A DNA stretch of 64,000 nucleotides from Eupeodes corollae (GCF_945859685.1 NC_079147.1:103151525-103215524); one strand, 5' to 3'; shown: positions 22,450 to 34,200, counted from the stretch's first letter. Program-made: numbers and translations. The notes: generated from the letters alone by a model not told the origin.

Positions 22450-23902
22450 ACATATTTTCTAGTTAATTATTCACATTGATATGGAATTTCAAAGCATCAA
22501 ACCAGCAAGTTTTTACGGCAGAAACTTTCAGAATTTAGGACGTGCCTTACACTTCGTTGAAACGGTTTCAAGCCATAGCAATTTCGACATTGTGTTGCTT
22601 CCACCAGATCCAGATTATAATACGGATGCGGAGGAGGGTGATGATGAAGATCTTGTTGCTTGCACCATGCCGCAAGATGTTCCAGGTGAAGCAGAGGTGT
22701 TCTGTAGCAATGACAGTGACAGTGAAGACGATTTACCGCTTCAAGAGCTATGGCGCAGAATTCAAACCGCAAAACGTTGTGAAAATTTTCCAAAATTGCC
22801 CAAAAACCATGTGCAATTGAAATGCCAAAAAGGAGTTTTTTTCGGGAAAAAAGGTAAACTTGGTAACTAAATTAGATGAAAAGTCGGAACTTAAAGTTTT
22901 TGAAACTTTATTTCACGAAGAAGTAGTTAATTTGATTGTTGAGCAGTCTCGCTTTATGCAGCACAGTCTAATGCCCACAATTTTTCATTCACCGAACACG
23001 ATTTAAAAGTCTTTTTGGGTATCTTGCTTTACAGCGGCTACCACTCTATGCCAAGAGAGGGTTTTCGAGCTATTGCGACTGTACGCGAGTCTAGAAGAAA
23101 AAAATATCCGCTGAAATCGAATGCAGAGTTCAAAAAAGAAAAAAGTGGATTCTATGATCACTGCAAATAAAATACTTTTTGTGAAATGGAATGACAACTG
23201 CGCTGTGAGTGTGGGCTCAAACTTTGAAGGTATCGAACCGATGCATTCAGTCAACCGATGGTGCTCGAAGGAAAAAGCAAAAGTAAATGTAAAGCAGCCG
23301 AAAATGATCGCAGAGTACAATTCAGGGATGGGAGGCGTTGACCTTCATGATCAAGCCATCAATAATTACCGAATTAAATTTCGTGACAAAAAGTGGTAGT
23401 GGCCACTTTTTACAGTAATGATGAATTCTGTGATGGTCAATGCCTGGAAGTTGCATAAAATGGTCTACAACAGCAACATAGACTTATAGCAGTTTCATCG
23501 TGCGAGTGTTCGTCACTACTTGCAAAATTATACACCGGCTTCAGCTCATCCAAGCGATCGGTAGTTCCCTATGTAGTATTTTTTAGTGGAAACCATTTTC
23601 CGAAGCGAATAGCTAAACAACTACGCTGTCGACAATGTCATAACTGAATAAGATTGAATTGCGAGCAATGCGATGTTGCACTTTACGTAGAGATGGATTG
23701 TTTCAAAATGTTTCATTTAACAAAAAAATGAGCATACATTGTGCCATTGTTCTCGCTTGGGTGCAGGTCCCATAAACCTACTTAACATATATTTTTAAAG
23801 TTTTTTTTTTATTTTTAAGTAGAATATGTATTTTTCATTAAAATATAAAATATGAACAAAAAAAGCTTTTGTTTTAAAGACATTCGGCTCTTAATGGGTT
23901 AA
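22450..23902 (+). mobile_element. Internally deleted piggyBac element
   Basis: The right end is clear: 'CTCTTAATGGG' followed by TTAA at 23899-23902, so the terminal repeat read inward is CCCATTAAGAGCCGAATG, in line with the CCY...TTAA-flanked ends of piggyBac. A matching left end is not visible; a TTAA at 22463-22466 lies only 14 bp before the first ATG, so the left terminus is probably lost. The transposase remnant occupies most of the element. Confidence 0.75.
22481..23760 (+). pseudogene. piggyBac transposase pseudogene (DDE_Tnp_1_7 family)
   Basis: An acidic N-terminal region (22481-22870) is followed, after frameshifts near 22860 and 22955, by the start of the transposase domain ('VFLGILLYSGYHSMPR', 23010-23057). 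The sequence then jumps, near 23058-23062, to the domain's late part ('ATVRESR', 'KKYPLK'), and on to 'YNSGMGGVDLHDQ' (near 23320) and 'KKW.WPLF'. A Cys-rich end follows ('LRCRQC', 'CEQCDVALYVEMDCF', 23620-23705). In the family the catalytic triad is D, D and the D of MGGVD. The jump removes the first two, so only the third remains. In-frame stops add to this. It cannot catalyse transposition. Confidence 0.85.
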
Positions 23903-23904
23903 TC

Positions 23905-24060
23905 TAGGCTCCATTTAATGCAGTAACATTCCAGTAGCGTTATCAACTGCTGCAAGACCATGACATCATCCGCTAGAATAACCATATCGTAAATTGGGTA
24001 AATTGCTCCACCTTTGGTTTGATTCAGTTTGGTAGATATAAAAGATAAAAGATTTTGCCC
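23905..24060 (-). mobile_element. RT active-site fragment of a LINE
   Basis: On the minus strand a short piece reads 'VILADDVMVLQQLITLLECY' followed by 'IKWSLDLN'. That is RT motif C (ADD) and the helix after it. It stops exactly at the piggyBac TTAA end, suggesting the piggyBac inserted into this LINE. Confidence 0.65.
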
Positions 24061-24074
24061 TTCATAGCACCAAG

Positions 24075-24350
24075 AGGAATGTTGTTTGCTCGACCAATTT
24101 AGATGAGGATATGGCCGAGTTGATGGCTTTGACAGCTGCCTGACTGTCTGTAAAGATAGCCGCATTTCGGTTTTGGTTTGGGTTTTGTTTAAGTATCTTA
24201 CATGCCTCCCTTATTGCCAGCAGTTCAGCTTGAAAAACGCTAGCAAAGTCAGGAAGCCTAAATGATTCAGCTACATTTAGGGACTCAGAAAAGATCCCAG
24301 AAGCAACTCCGCACTCCATCTTTGAGCCGTCAAAAAAGATGGTTGTGTCG
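24075..24350 (-). mobile_element. RNase H fragment of an I-group LINE
   Basis: The minus-strand frame holds 'FFDGSK', 'FQAELLAIREA' and 'FTDSQAAVKAI', the D-E-D positions of RNase H, and ends abruptly at about 24070. It lies upstream of the RT fragment in transcription direction, the wrong order for one element. It is therefore from a different LINE than 23905-24060. Confidence 0.75.
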
Positions 24351-24593
24351 AATCAATTTCGTTGTGTTACTGTGACCATAAGGTTTCGACAAGTTAAAAC
24401 TTCTGGTTCTTATCAACTTATCTTTTTCATTGTCTTCGTAGTTTTCTAATAACACAATATTTCGGTGAAGCAAACCTGTTTATTTACAATTTTTTTTTTT
24501 TTTGAAAAATAAAAATTATGAAACACGACAAGTACGATAGCTAAATCGGTAGTCGATATCTAGAAATGACAGTTATTTTATTTACGTAAAGCT

Positions 24594-27454
24594 AAATCTC
24601 GTTTGTATCGTTTAGAAGATGATACCTTAAACGATATCGGCAGCCTTACGTGGTGAGAGCACATATACAAAATTACCAAATAATATTTTCGGCTAGACCT
24701 TAGTCATTACTGACTTCTGCGGTGAGGACTTAGAGACACACTTCTTAAAAAAAAATACTAAGTACTTCCAAAGAGAACGTATTTTCCAAGATACGTAGGT
24801 ATATTGAAAAGTTCAAGTCAATCGCTAGAAAATTATCTAAGTTTTTGGCAATTTAAAAATGCAGTATTGACATAAACCCATTTCAGGTTTCAAAAATTGA
24901 CAAATCGGGAATAATTTTTGCAATACTTCTAATGTTTACATAAATTTAAAATATTTCCAGGGTACCAATTAAAATAAAAGAAACTGTTTTTCAAAAATTC
25001 TACTGTTTAAACTTTAAGTTGTTTTGTTTATTTTCCTCAAGATTAAAGAAGTTCTTGCCAGTTAAAGTGAAGAAAGAAATCACAATCAAATAAATGTTCG
25101 AATACTTATCCAATAAAATGAGGTACTATTAAAAATCAAGGCCCAACAAGAGTATGCTTCTGGTCTTAAAGTACTTCTCAGTCAAAATTAATAAGAAAAA
25201 ATAATCCTTAAGCACAACTGGATCAATTTTTTAAATACGTTCTTCAACAAGCTTTATTCAACATAAAAAGAAAACATTCAACAAAATTATCAGAACACCG
25301 AAGGCAACGCGACGCGCGACGCACGGTGACGAAGACCGACACACGGTGCGGCGGCGGCGACGAGGTATACGAGAGTACATATTATAACCATGACCCACGA
25401 GCTTAATTATACATTTCACGAACAATTAAAAGTCTTGATATCTCTTTGACTTCCACCACGAACGAGAACGGCTTTAATGAAAATATTTAATTAAAAGGCG
25501 CTGTACACATTCTGACTTTTAGCCTGATGCTCGAATGTTAAACAGGATCAAAGTGGCAAAATGAGAAAGAAATATATTTAATTCTTTTGCTTAAATATAA
25601 TTTTTGTTTTCTCTTGGAATCAGAAAATGTATATAATATATTTTTGTAGCTACATACGTTGTGATATAGGCTGTCTATCCGTCCTCCTTTCGTCGGCACT
25701 GGCATCGTCTGTCTATCCATTCTGGGTTTCGGATTTCGGATTTTGGGTTCCGGGTTTGGCTTGGGCCTTCCTCGTCGTCGTCGTCGTCATCATCATCTGA
25801 CAACCTACTGTATGTCGGTCGGCTTTTAAAAGACCATTTTAATCATTCAGCACACGCTGCTTAAATAGCTTCATCCAACAACTGTTTCGTATTTATGTTG
25901 CAGCAACGCAACGTATCAACTCAAACTCGAAACAGATGTTATTCCTCCTCCGACAAAGCTGATATGCGAATATTTTTCTTTCCTTTTTTTCTTTTTGATT
26001 TTATGCTTTTTTCTGAATTTGCCATTTTGGCCATTTTGCCATAACAACACCATGATACTCACCCGAAATTATTTCATTTATTTGCAAAGATATTCCGAGC
26101 GCTTCCATCATCATCGCAGCTCCGCAACGCAGGAGAGGGGACTCAGAATTCAGAATCCAGAATCAGCAGCTCATGGTGTCCAGGTCCACATATCCATATG
26201 CATAATGTGTGAACAGAGGATAAGACAGAATCAGGGGGAGGAGAGCTGGGGGTTAGAAACACACATTAAGACCATTCACATATCCATTTCCAGGGAACCA
26301 TCAGCATAAGCGGACGACTCACTACCGGACGACCGACCAACACGACGCACGGGCTGAACGACCGACCCACGTACTAGTGACTAGACGGCACAACCCGCCA
26401 GACCCCCGCCTGACCATCTAAGTCCAGCAGTCGGAGAGTAGAACAATCGAACATTGTACCACTATGGGTGTACCAAGTGATTGGTCACAAACTGGGTTTC
26501 CGCAGAAAGTCAAACACATCCATCTATCTGGCAGAGGAGCATAGATGGATCCAATGTTTTTCATGAAAGGCCACTTGGCCGCCAACTTGCTATTCGTCGT
26601 CTTCACTGTCGTTGGGTATGACGCTGTCGTCAACCTCATCGTCATCGTCGGATGGTTGCCTCTGTTCAAGCTTACAAACGAATCCATTCACCAGGCGACT
26701 TCTTCCAATTTTGACCGTGCTATATGCTCGTCCCATCAGAGGAGTGCAGGCGCATCATCGATATAGAGATTGAACCTAAAGAAGATACTCATGCTCACAC
26801 ATAACCTCACCCGTCCGCTGCGTAGCGTCGCTTCATCGTCCAGCATTGCATCAGTGCAAAGGCGAAAAACTTAGGACAAGACTGATATAGAAAAAGAAAA
26901 AAGTCAAAACCACTGAGTATTTTCAGATTTCAAACTCTGGACAAATGTATACCCCAAGAGCATAGAAGGGGGTGAATTTGGATGTAGAGTACCTATCCAA
27001 ATCCATATCTGGTGTTCGCCTTCGCCGTTTGAGGCCAAGTATTGTAGTGGAGGAAATTTTTGAATTCGAGATTTCAACAAATCAACGTGGAAAATTAATT
27101 CAAAAAGTTGAACAAGCAAAAGACGTCTCTGGGTTTTTGTTTTTCAATCTGGTGTTGCCTACAGTCCTGACTTCTGATGCTGCTTTGTTATTTGAGGTTT
27201 GATTTGTTGTCAATGGCACCATTGGCAAAGATAAAATGAATGCGAGACTTATTCGTGTAAACCCGATGCTTTTTGGAGTTGAACATACCGCAACTCCTGT
27301 GGTACAATGAAGTAAGTGCAAAAACGTCGGTTCTTCGGAAAATACGATTTAACATTTTGAAAACGGTTTTTATAAAAAAAACATACATTTTGACTGCATT
27401 CCACCCATTTATTAATACATTTGATTTCTTTTTTAGTGAAGGTTTTCACTAGCT
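24594..27454. repeat. Duplicated block B3 (unit A), anonymous non-coding
   Basis: The block matches 48787-51743. Similarity is moderate at 24594-25080 and very high from there to about 27370. It includes a GC-richer part (25300-25380), a (TCG)n/(TCA)n run near 25770-25800 and a Cys-poor open frame at 26972-27202. That frame and the one at 26418-26687 (minus) are present in both copies, but the few differences are mostly amino-acid-changing, so they do not look constrained. It probably is host intronic or intergenic DNA. Confidence 0.75.
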
Positions 27455-29640
27455 TTACCTTTACTTTCTTACTAAAGTTGGCGCTATAGTCCTGTGTGAA
27501 CTAGGGCCTCACCCAACAAACTTCTCCATCTATAGCTCGGTCCCTAGATAGATGTCTCCAGTTTCACGCTCAAAGTTGGGTGAGGTCACTTTCTACTTGT
27601 GCGCGCCATCTAGGCCGTAGCATTCGTTTCCATAAGCTCTACATGACCCAGCCATCTTAGTGGTTGGACTTCGTACAGCTCGTCGTTCAATCTTCTCCTC
27701 CACTCCCCTTCGATGCATACGGAACCGTAGATCACACGAACAACTTTTCTCTCGAACCGACCCAAGGTGCTTTTATCCGCTTTTGTCATAGCCCATGCTT
27801 CTACACCATATAGCGGGACGGGGATGATGAGGGTCTTATATAGCGACACTTTGGTGAGAGAGACGTAACTGCTTTCTTAGCCCAAAGAAACAGGGGTTAG
27901 CAATGGTTATTCTTCGTTTGATCTCAGCGCTGATGTTGTTTTCTGCGTTTACAGCGGAGCCTAGGTAGACGAAGTCCTTGACTACTTCAAAGTTGAGTCT
28001 GTCGATGGTGACGTTTGGACCAAGAAAAGCAAAAGCAACAATTGGACAAACTTTTGAAAGATAGTGCTTCTAGTGTTGACGTGTGAGCTCTGCACTATTC
28101 TTTCAAGTAGGATGTAAAAAAAAGCATCACCTTGTCTAAAACCTTTTTCGACATCGAAAGGTTTTGTTAAGTTGTTTCTGACCTTGAAAGAGCAGCGTGA
28201 ATTCTCCATGTACATCCTGCACAAACGGACGAGTTTGGCATTGATGCCAAAAATAGAAATGGCTCTATACAGCTCATCCCTGTAGATGCTGTCATATGCG
28301 GCCTTGAAATCGATGAAAAGATGGTGGAAGCCGATTTGGTGTTCTTGGGTTTTTTCCAGGATCTGCCGTAATGTGAATATTTGGTCGACTGGGGACTTTC
28401 CTGGTCTATAACCGCACTGATAAGGACCTATCAGGTTTTTGACGATGGGCTTTAGACGTTCACATATTACAGCAGAGAGGCGATTTTAAGGCGATTTTAA
28501 GTAGACTGATTCCTCTATAATTGGTGCAGCTTAAAGGGCCTCGTTTTTTTTCAGGATCGGGCAAACAATACTGACGTTCCATTCATCGGGCATGCTTTCT
28601 TCTGACCATATCTTACAGATAAGTTGGTGTGTACTCTTAACCAACTTATATTCAGCTGCTTTAAAGAACTTTATTAGACTTTAGCTTAGGTATGGCAATC
28701 TTTACTACGTCTAAGTCGGGAGGACGGAATTGTTGGCTTCCGTCGTCTATTTTGAATGGATCATCCTGCGTCGCGCGTCGCCGGTATACAGACTATAGAA
28801 GTGGTCCTTCCATATCCTTAGCATTGACTGCGGTTCCATTATGATTTTTCCACTTTCGTCTTCGCAGCCTTCGGTTCAAGGTTTATGTACCTGTGAATTT
28901 CGTTTCACCTGTTCATAAAACTTTCGAACTTCATTCCTGCTTTTAAACCTCGCAACATCTTGGAATTGACAATTGTCATGCCCTCTCTTTTTAATTCGTC
29001 GTTGCTCTCGCTTCTTCTGCTCATAGAACTTATGAGCAGCTCTCGTATTTTTATGCAGCACATCAGAGGCGGCTTCTCTGATTGCATCTTGTCAATGTTG
29101 CCACTGGTTTTCGATACATTGTGTTGGCGGCAGAGAACTTCGAGAGAGGTTACATGTAACTCGGTTGAAAAAGGATTTGGCGATCTCTGGCGATTGTAGC
29201 CGTTCGACATTGACCTTCTCCCAGCACTTCCCTGTTTTGCCTTGGGTCTGGAAATCGGAATTGCTAGCTTCGCTACAACGAGGTAGTGGTCCGAGTTGAT
29301 GTTAGCTCCTCGGAAAGTTCGTACATCCATGATGCGGGAAGCCTTGATGCAGATGGTAATGAGGTGCTCGTTGATGTACCTGTAGCTCAAGACTTCTTGC
29401 CTTAGTCTGGTTCCAATGACAAAGCCACATTCATATAAGCGCTTTTGGTTTTCGTGGTAACTGTCACCATAGTAAATATCGCAGTTTTTCATCCTCTTTT
29501 TGCCCGGCCCATCCCATCGTATTTCCTGGATGGCGGTGATGTCTGCTTTATAGCAATCTTCGATTGTCTGCCTATTACTGCGAGAGCTCAGACAAAAATT
29601 GCGAAAGTTGAAGATAAAGTTGCGGTCACCAACTTCGAAT
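27455..29640 (-). mobile_element. RTE-I LINE copy (unit A)
   Basis: The 3' end is at 27460-27510 ('ACTAAAGTTGGCGCTATAG'). Thumb region at 27610-27849 ('GRFERKVVRVIYGSVCIDGE'-like). An internal deletion near 28023 removes the YADD site and the segment after it. RT fingers lie near 28200-28500 and the linker near 28860-29060. The endonuclease part (28905-29732) starts with 'ADITAIQEIRW' and jumps after 'ICIKAS' to 'RIMDVRTFRGANINSDHYLVV', losing the GDFN motif but keeping the DH pair. No intact ORF. Confidence 0.85.
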
Positions 29641-29867
29641 TCCGCAAGCATTTTTCTCAAACTGAAAATGAATGAATTGAATAAATTGACAAAAACAGTA
29701 TGATGATAACTGAAAGAACAGAACGACTTCACAAGTTTAATTCAAAGTTGTTGCGGGTTCCTATTAGATAACCCGATTGTTGGGAACAATAGTTTTTTAG
29801 AAATGTTGTTATCGGCTGTATAAGAGTTAAGATCTGATTAGTCCTCGACTTGCATAGACTTTAAACA

Positions 29868-31775
29868 TATATAATTCTCCTGGGAGATTTAAACGCCGAA
29901 ATTGGTAAAGAAGACTCGAAATCACATCTGAAAACAGACTCAGGCTTATCGACTTCGTAGCCAAGAAAATATGGTGTTGAGTAGCACCAGATTCCCTCTC
30001 CCAGAATCCGCAAAGATTACTTGGCGGTCCCCCGGTGGTCGAACATGCAACCAAATCGATCATGTTCCTTTTGACGGAAGACACTCCTTCAGCATACTTC
30101 TCGTTCGTATGTCCAGATCAGCCAACATAGATTCCAACCACTACCTAGTTGGTGCTAAACTGCGAGTACGAATATCCATGAAAGCTCTTAGGCGAACAAC
30201 AACCACGAGGAGAAGTGTCAACGTTGGAAGACTGCAGCAGGAGAACATCCCCAATGCCTTTGACCACCGAGTATCCCTAGAGCTTGCCAGTAACCCTATA
30301 ACTTACGAAATGTGCCCAGAGACACAATCCATCAGGAATGCTGCAGAAGAGGTGTTCGGTTTCTCACAGCCGCCACCAAGGAACCTCTGGTTTGACTCCG
30401 AATGTGCTCAGACAAACAAAGCCAAAACGGAGGCATATAGGTATTGTGGCAGAGAAGGACACGATCTTCCCGATACGCATTAAGTGCCCGATCCATAAAA
30501 AAGGTGACCACATTCTCTTCGCCAATTACAGAGTCATTAGCCTTTTAAACACCGCAAACTTGTCTTGTCAATCGTATTATATGAACGCCTGAAGCCATTT
30601 ACTGACGAACTAATTTGCCCTTACCAGTGTGGCTTCAGGCCTGGACAATTTACAATGGACGAAATGTTCACTCTATGCCAAATCCTAGAAAAAAACTCAA
30701 GAATCCAAGAACATAAAATCGAAACAACACCATCTTTTCATCGATTTCAAAGAAGCTAATGACAGTGTAGACAGGAACGAACTGATACGAGTTATCAGGA
30801 TGATGTTGGAAAATGCTCATTGCTGCGTCAAAATTGGAAGAGACTCTAGCTTCAAAACCACCAGAGGACTTCGACAAGGCGAAGAGCTGTCATGTAGCTG
30901 CTTCAATACAACGCTAATACAAGAGGCACCATCTTTCAAAAATCCACACAAATCTTGGATATGCAGATGACATCGACATTATGGGAAGAACCAAACGAGC
31001 AGTGACGGGTGCCTTCTCTAATATCGATTCTGAGGCGAAGAAAATGGGTCTTTACACTGTCAAGTATTTGTGGTCGTCAAATAGAGTCGATTCATACCAT
31101 AGACTTGGTCAAAAAGTAACAATTGACAGGTATAACTTCGAGGTGTTAAATAAATTTGTTTATCTGGGCACTGCTGTTAATTTTGCAAATGACATCAGCG
31201 CGGAGATCGAACGTAGATTTACCCTTGCTAATCCCTGTTTCTTTTGCCTAAGCAAGCAGTTGAGGATTAAGGCCCTATCGCGAAGTACCAAAGAGACATT
31301 GTACAAAACTTTAATCATCCCAGTCTTGCTGAATGGTGTAGAAGCATGAACCCTCTCCCAAGCAGATGAAGGATCTCTCGGTATCTTCAAGAGGAAGGTT
31401 CTGCGAACGATCTATGGTCCGGTTTGTGTCGACAGGCAAAGTAACATCTGGAGGAGAAGATATATTCATGAGCTATACGAGCTGTATAGCGACTTGCTAC
31501 TGGTCAAAAAATTGCGTGTTGAACCCTAGGGCTAGGGCATGTCGAGCGAATGAACATCGAAGCTCCAGCCCGTAAGGTATTCAACGTCAAGCCTGAGGGA
31601 ACAAGAACGGAGGCAGGCCTCATCTCCGGTGGAGTGATCAAGTTGAGGCCGACGTACGTCAACTTGGTATTCGAAACTGGAGGCACCAAGCTAGAAATCG
31701 AGTAGGCTGGCGAAAGTTATTACTTGAAACCCAGGAGCACAATGCGCTGCAGCTACAACTAAAGTTAAGTAAAGT
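29868..31775 (+). mobile_element. RTE-III LINE copy (unit A)
   Basis: This is a more diverged RTE subfamily. It starts in the endonuclease ('LLGDLNAEIG' near 29878), passes 'SNHYLVGAKL' near 30130, linker (30338-30480), RT fingers ('YQCGFRPGQFTMDEMFTL', near 30620-30680) and YADD (near 30960, 'YADDIDIMG'), and ends with AAGT repeats at 31755-31775. Compared with the other subfamilies, 'LRQGEELSCSCFN' replaces 'FRQGDALSCDFFN'. Multiple stops. A 3' half copy is at 54575-55385. Confidence 0.8.
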
Positions 31776-32490
31776 AAGTAAGTACTATACTTTTTCGTCC
31801 ATCTTTTGACATTTTCCAAAGACCTTGATCAATGTATCAGATCAGATTTTTTCTATTATGGTTTGAAATAAGTAAATAAGTTTTCACATTTTTTGGTGAT
31901 TGATGTTTGACTATTTTTTCAATTATTTTTTTCAACGCTTCAATATTTCTACAAGAGCAACACAAAAGTTCTCTAAGTTCTTAACATTATTTCATCCTTG
32001 ATGTTTGTCGACAGATTTGAGAAAAGTTGTGAACAGCGTTTCAAAGTTTGGCACTAAATATGTATTTATAAAAGATTAATACTTGCATATTATTAACTCT
32101 CTTCCTGTTGAAAGAATTAATTTTGCTATACGCTGCATTCATGCATTTTTCTGAATTTGATTTATTTTATTGAAAAACTTCCCTATAGCTTTGAAAAAAT
32201 CACCCTATACTTAACTACTTTAGTGTAATTCTTCCTAAGGCCTATATACATGGAATTGAGATAGAATTTTATTCCCAGTAGTTAATAATAAATTGAGATT
32301 AATTTCTGAGTATTTTATTTAGATAATATTTTCACCCAAGTTTTTTTGCTCCGAAATTTATTTGCTTAAGAACGATTATAAATTAAGTTTTACAAATAAA
32401 AATATGACTTGAGGGTGAAGTATCAAGGTTTAATGTTCGCAATACCTGGAATAAGTTGCCATTAGGATTTTACTGCTCGTCGAATTAGGC
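31776..32490. repeat. Duplicated block B4 (unit A)
   Basis: Similar to 55390-56140 with scattered substitutions and small indels; similarity ends at 'ATTAGGATTTTACTGC' (32464-32479 / 56137-56152). AT-rich, no gene seen. From 32490 to the SINE at 32780 I see nothing assignable. Confidence 0.7.
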
Positions 32491-32793
32491 CAACTTTCAA
32501 AAATTGGCATTTTTAAACTTTGATAAAGTTTAATAAGGCCAATTTTTAGCCCTTTTTGAAGCGTAATAAGAGCAAATGAATGTATTTAGTAAACAAACTC
32601 ACCAAACGACCTTTGTGGTCTGAGTATTGGGCATATACTTATAAAGTGAAAGCAATCCTCTTTCGCGTGTAGATTAGTAGATAGGGAACAAAAATTGGTT
32701 TAAGCTTCCATTGTAAGGGTAGCCATTTAAAGAGAGAACCTCTCACCTTGCTTTAAATATGAATGATAATTCACTACAGTTTAGTGAGTCAAG

Positions 32794-33106
32794 TAACCCG
32801 TTGCATGATGGTTAGTGCGTTGGACTGTCATGCAAGGGGTCTTGGGTTCAATCCCTGCCTGTGCCACCTTAATTTAAAAAAAAAAATAATTTTCGCGGGT
32901 ACTTGCCTCTTGCGAGGAATTGACAAATCCTTCAAGAGTAATTCTTGTCATGAAAAAGTGCTTTCTCAAACTAGCCGTTCGGATTCGGCATAAAATTGTA
33001 GGTCCCCTCCATTTCCTGACAACATTACTCGCACACAGGAATGGTTGAGAGTTGTAAGTCACTAGGCCCTGGTTCACAACGGACTGTTGCGACACCCCAT
33101 TTGATT
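32794..33106 (+). mobile_element. Full-length tRNA-Asp-like SINE with perfect 14-bp TSD
   Basis: The 313-bp element is flanked by TTTAGTGAGTCAAG at 32780-32793 and again at 33107-33120. Its head resembles tRNA-Asp: D-loop 'TGGTTAGTGCG', an anticodon-loop-like 'CTGTCATGC' (compare CTGTCACGC of tRNA-Asp GTC) and T-loop 'GGTTCAATCC'. The body holds 'GCGGGTACTTGCC', 'CAAACTAGCCGTTCGGATTC' and 'AAGTCACTAGGCCCTGG'. Copies, whole or partial, are at 9745, 38350 and 58371/62621. It probably depended on one of the LINEs for reverse transcription; which one is unknown. Confidence 0.9.
32809..32854 (+). promoter_or_regulatory. Internal Pol III promoter of the SINE (A box and B box)
   Basis: A box TGGTTAGTGCG at 32809-32819 and B box GGTTCAATCC at 32845-32854, 25 bp apart. 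Both are close to the tRNA consensus (TRGYNNARNNG, GGTTCGANTCC). Confidence 0.8.
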
Positions 33107-33189
33107 TTTAGTGAGTCAAGAAAGTAGTTTCTTTTGTTCAAGTTGAAATTAAGTTGGCTGTATCACGAGCCATTCTGATGAACGTATCA

Positions 33190-33661
33190 CGAGTGATGCC
33201 TTCATGTTTTTGAATAATGCGTTAAAGTCGATCTTTCAGATTTACCTATGTGGCATAAATCAATTTGAAAGGTTTCTCCACAAGTGTTACCAAGAGTTTG
33301 CCACTTTGAATACCACCAGTCTTTATTTCTCATCTCATACAAAAAAGTTTCTTTGAAAGTCTGGATTTAAGTGTATATGTTAAGATTTTTGGCAGTCCGG
33401 TTTCTAGGTAAGTAGCGTAACTAGGTGTATTTTGGGGCAGGTTAAAAGCTTTTTTATGAAGTTCCTATTAAATTTTTCAATTTCTTCATACTCATACGCT
33501 CCCCAAATTTGTGAAGCGTAACAATTAACCACTGAATCAAATATTTTATATTTCGCAGATAAACTTATTCTTTTGTTTGAAAACACAATTTTTTTTTCCA
33601 TGAAAAGTTGAGCAAACTTTGAGAGATTTTGGCTTTTTCAGTTAGATGTTGTTTGATATTT
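33190..33661 (-). mobile_element. C-terminal RT fragment of a LINE, running into the assembly gap
   Basis: On the minus strand 'ISLSAKYKIFDSVVNCYASQ', 'WGAYEYEEIEKFNRNFIKKL' is the segment after the RT thumb. Degraded remains ('WWYSKWQTLG'-like) continue to about 33190. 'LTEKAKISQSLLNFSWKKK' lies upstream, up to the gap. It is related to the fragment at 22065-22330. The 5' part is hidden by the N run or lost. Confidence 0.7.
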
Positions 33662-33861
33662 NNNNNNNNNNNNNNNNNNNNNNNNNNNNNNNNNNNNNNN
33701 NNNNNNNNNNNNNNNNNNNNNNNNNNNNNNNNNNNNNNNNNNNNNNNNNNNNNNNNNNNNNNNNNNNNNNNNNNNNNNNNNNNNNNNNNNNNNNNNNNNN
33801 NNNNNNNNNNNNNNNNNNNNNNNNNNNNNNNNNNNNNNNNNNNNNNNNNNNNNNNNNNNNN
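33662..33861. other. Assembly gap (200 N)
   Basis: A run of exactly 200 unknown bases, probably a fixed-size placeholder. It lies between units A and A', so the adjacency of the two units is not proved by continuous sequence. Confidence 0.98.
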
Positions 33862-33939
33862 AAAATGAATTGCACTTAAGTTAAATATATCCTCAAAATA
33901 ACTTTGACTTGTGCAGACGGCTTTTTTGCTTTGTGTCAA

Positions 33940-34200
33940 ACCGTGTGATCATCAAAGTTTTGTGAGTCAATGCCTTGACACTGATGAGTAAAAGTCAGGT
34001 TGACACACCTGTGCGTCAACGTAGTTTGGGACAACATTGACCCAATAGTGTCAATCGTGTGATAGTAAATGTTTTAAGCATTGATACTGTAAACGTTGAC
34101 GGTGAGATGACGGAGAAAATATGTATTTTTTGTGACGTCAGAGAGTCAACGCGTTGACCGATTTCGTTGACCGTGTAATTATACATAGCTTTATTGCCAA
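33940..34200 (+). repeat. Degenerate ~115-bp tandem repeat rich in GTCAAC
   Basis: 'CGTGTGATCATCAAAG' (near 33943), 'CGTGTGATAGTAAATG' (near 34058) and 'CGTGTAATTATACATAG' (near 34173) recur at about 115-bp spacing. Many 'GTCAA' and 'GTTGAC' words lie between, including 'GAGTCAACGCGTTGACC' (near 34141). No coding content. A small transposon end cannot be excluded. Confidence 0.5.

Larger units (their letters stand above)
10535..32490 (+). repeat. Unit A of a ~22-kb direct segmental duplication
   Basis: This segment recurs as unit A' at 34722-56140, in the same orientation. Shared anchors (A / A') include the block starting 'GCTATAAAGGGGATATC' (12062/36855), 'TGCGATACTTTGCCATTC' (17987/43583), 'TGGATCAATTTTTTAAATAC' (25224/49488) and 'GAGGCAGGCCTCATCTCC' (31609/55217). 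The offset shifts (about 24.8, 25.6, 24.3 and 23.6 kb) because different mobile elements and deletions lie between the blocks. Identity is very high in some blocks (B2, most of B3) and much lower in others. Confidence 0.9.

Noticed and set aside
23905..24350. One continuous LINE fragment with RT and RNase H
   Set aside because: On the minus strand RNase H comes before the RT active site, the reverse of the normal domain order, so these are two separate relics.
26418..26687. 89-codon minus-strand frame kept in both units (50684-50953)
   Set aside because: No recognisable domain, no start context or splice evidence, and it lies in a nearly identical block where any frame would be kept.
26972..27202. 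76-codon plus-strand frame kept in both units (51235-51465), possible host exon
   Set aside because: Only two codon differences are visible between copies (Q/K and V/L) and both change the amino acid, with no silent change, so there is no sign of constraint; no motif is recognisable.
33565..33939. Open frames passing through the N gap
   Set aside because: They exist only because N codons are not stops; the sequence is unknown.
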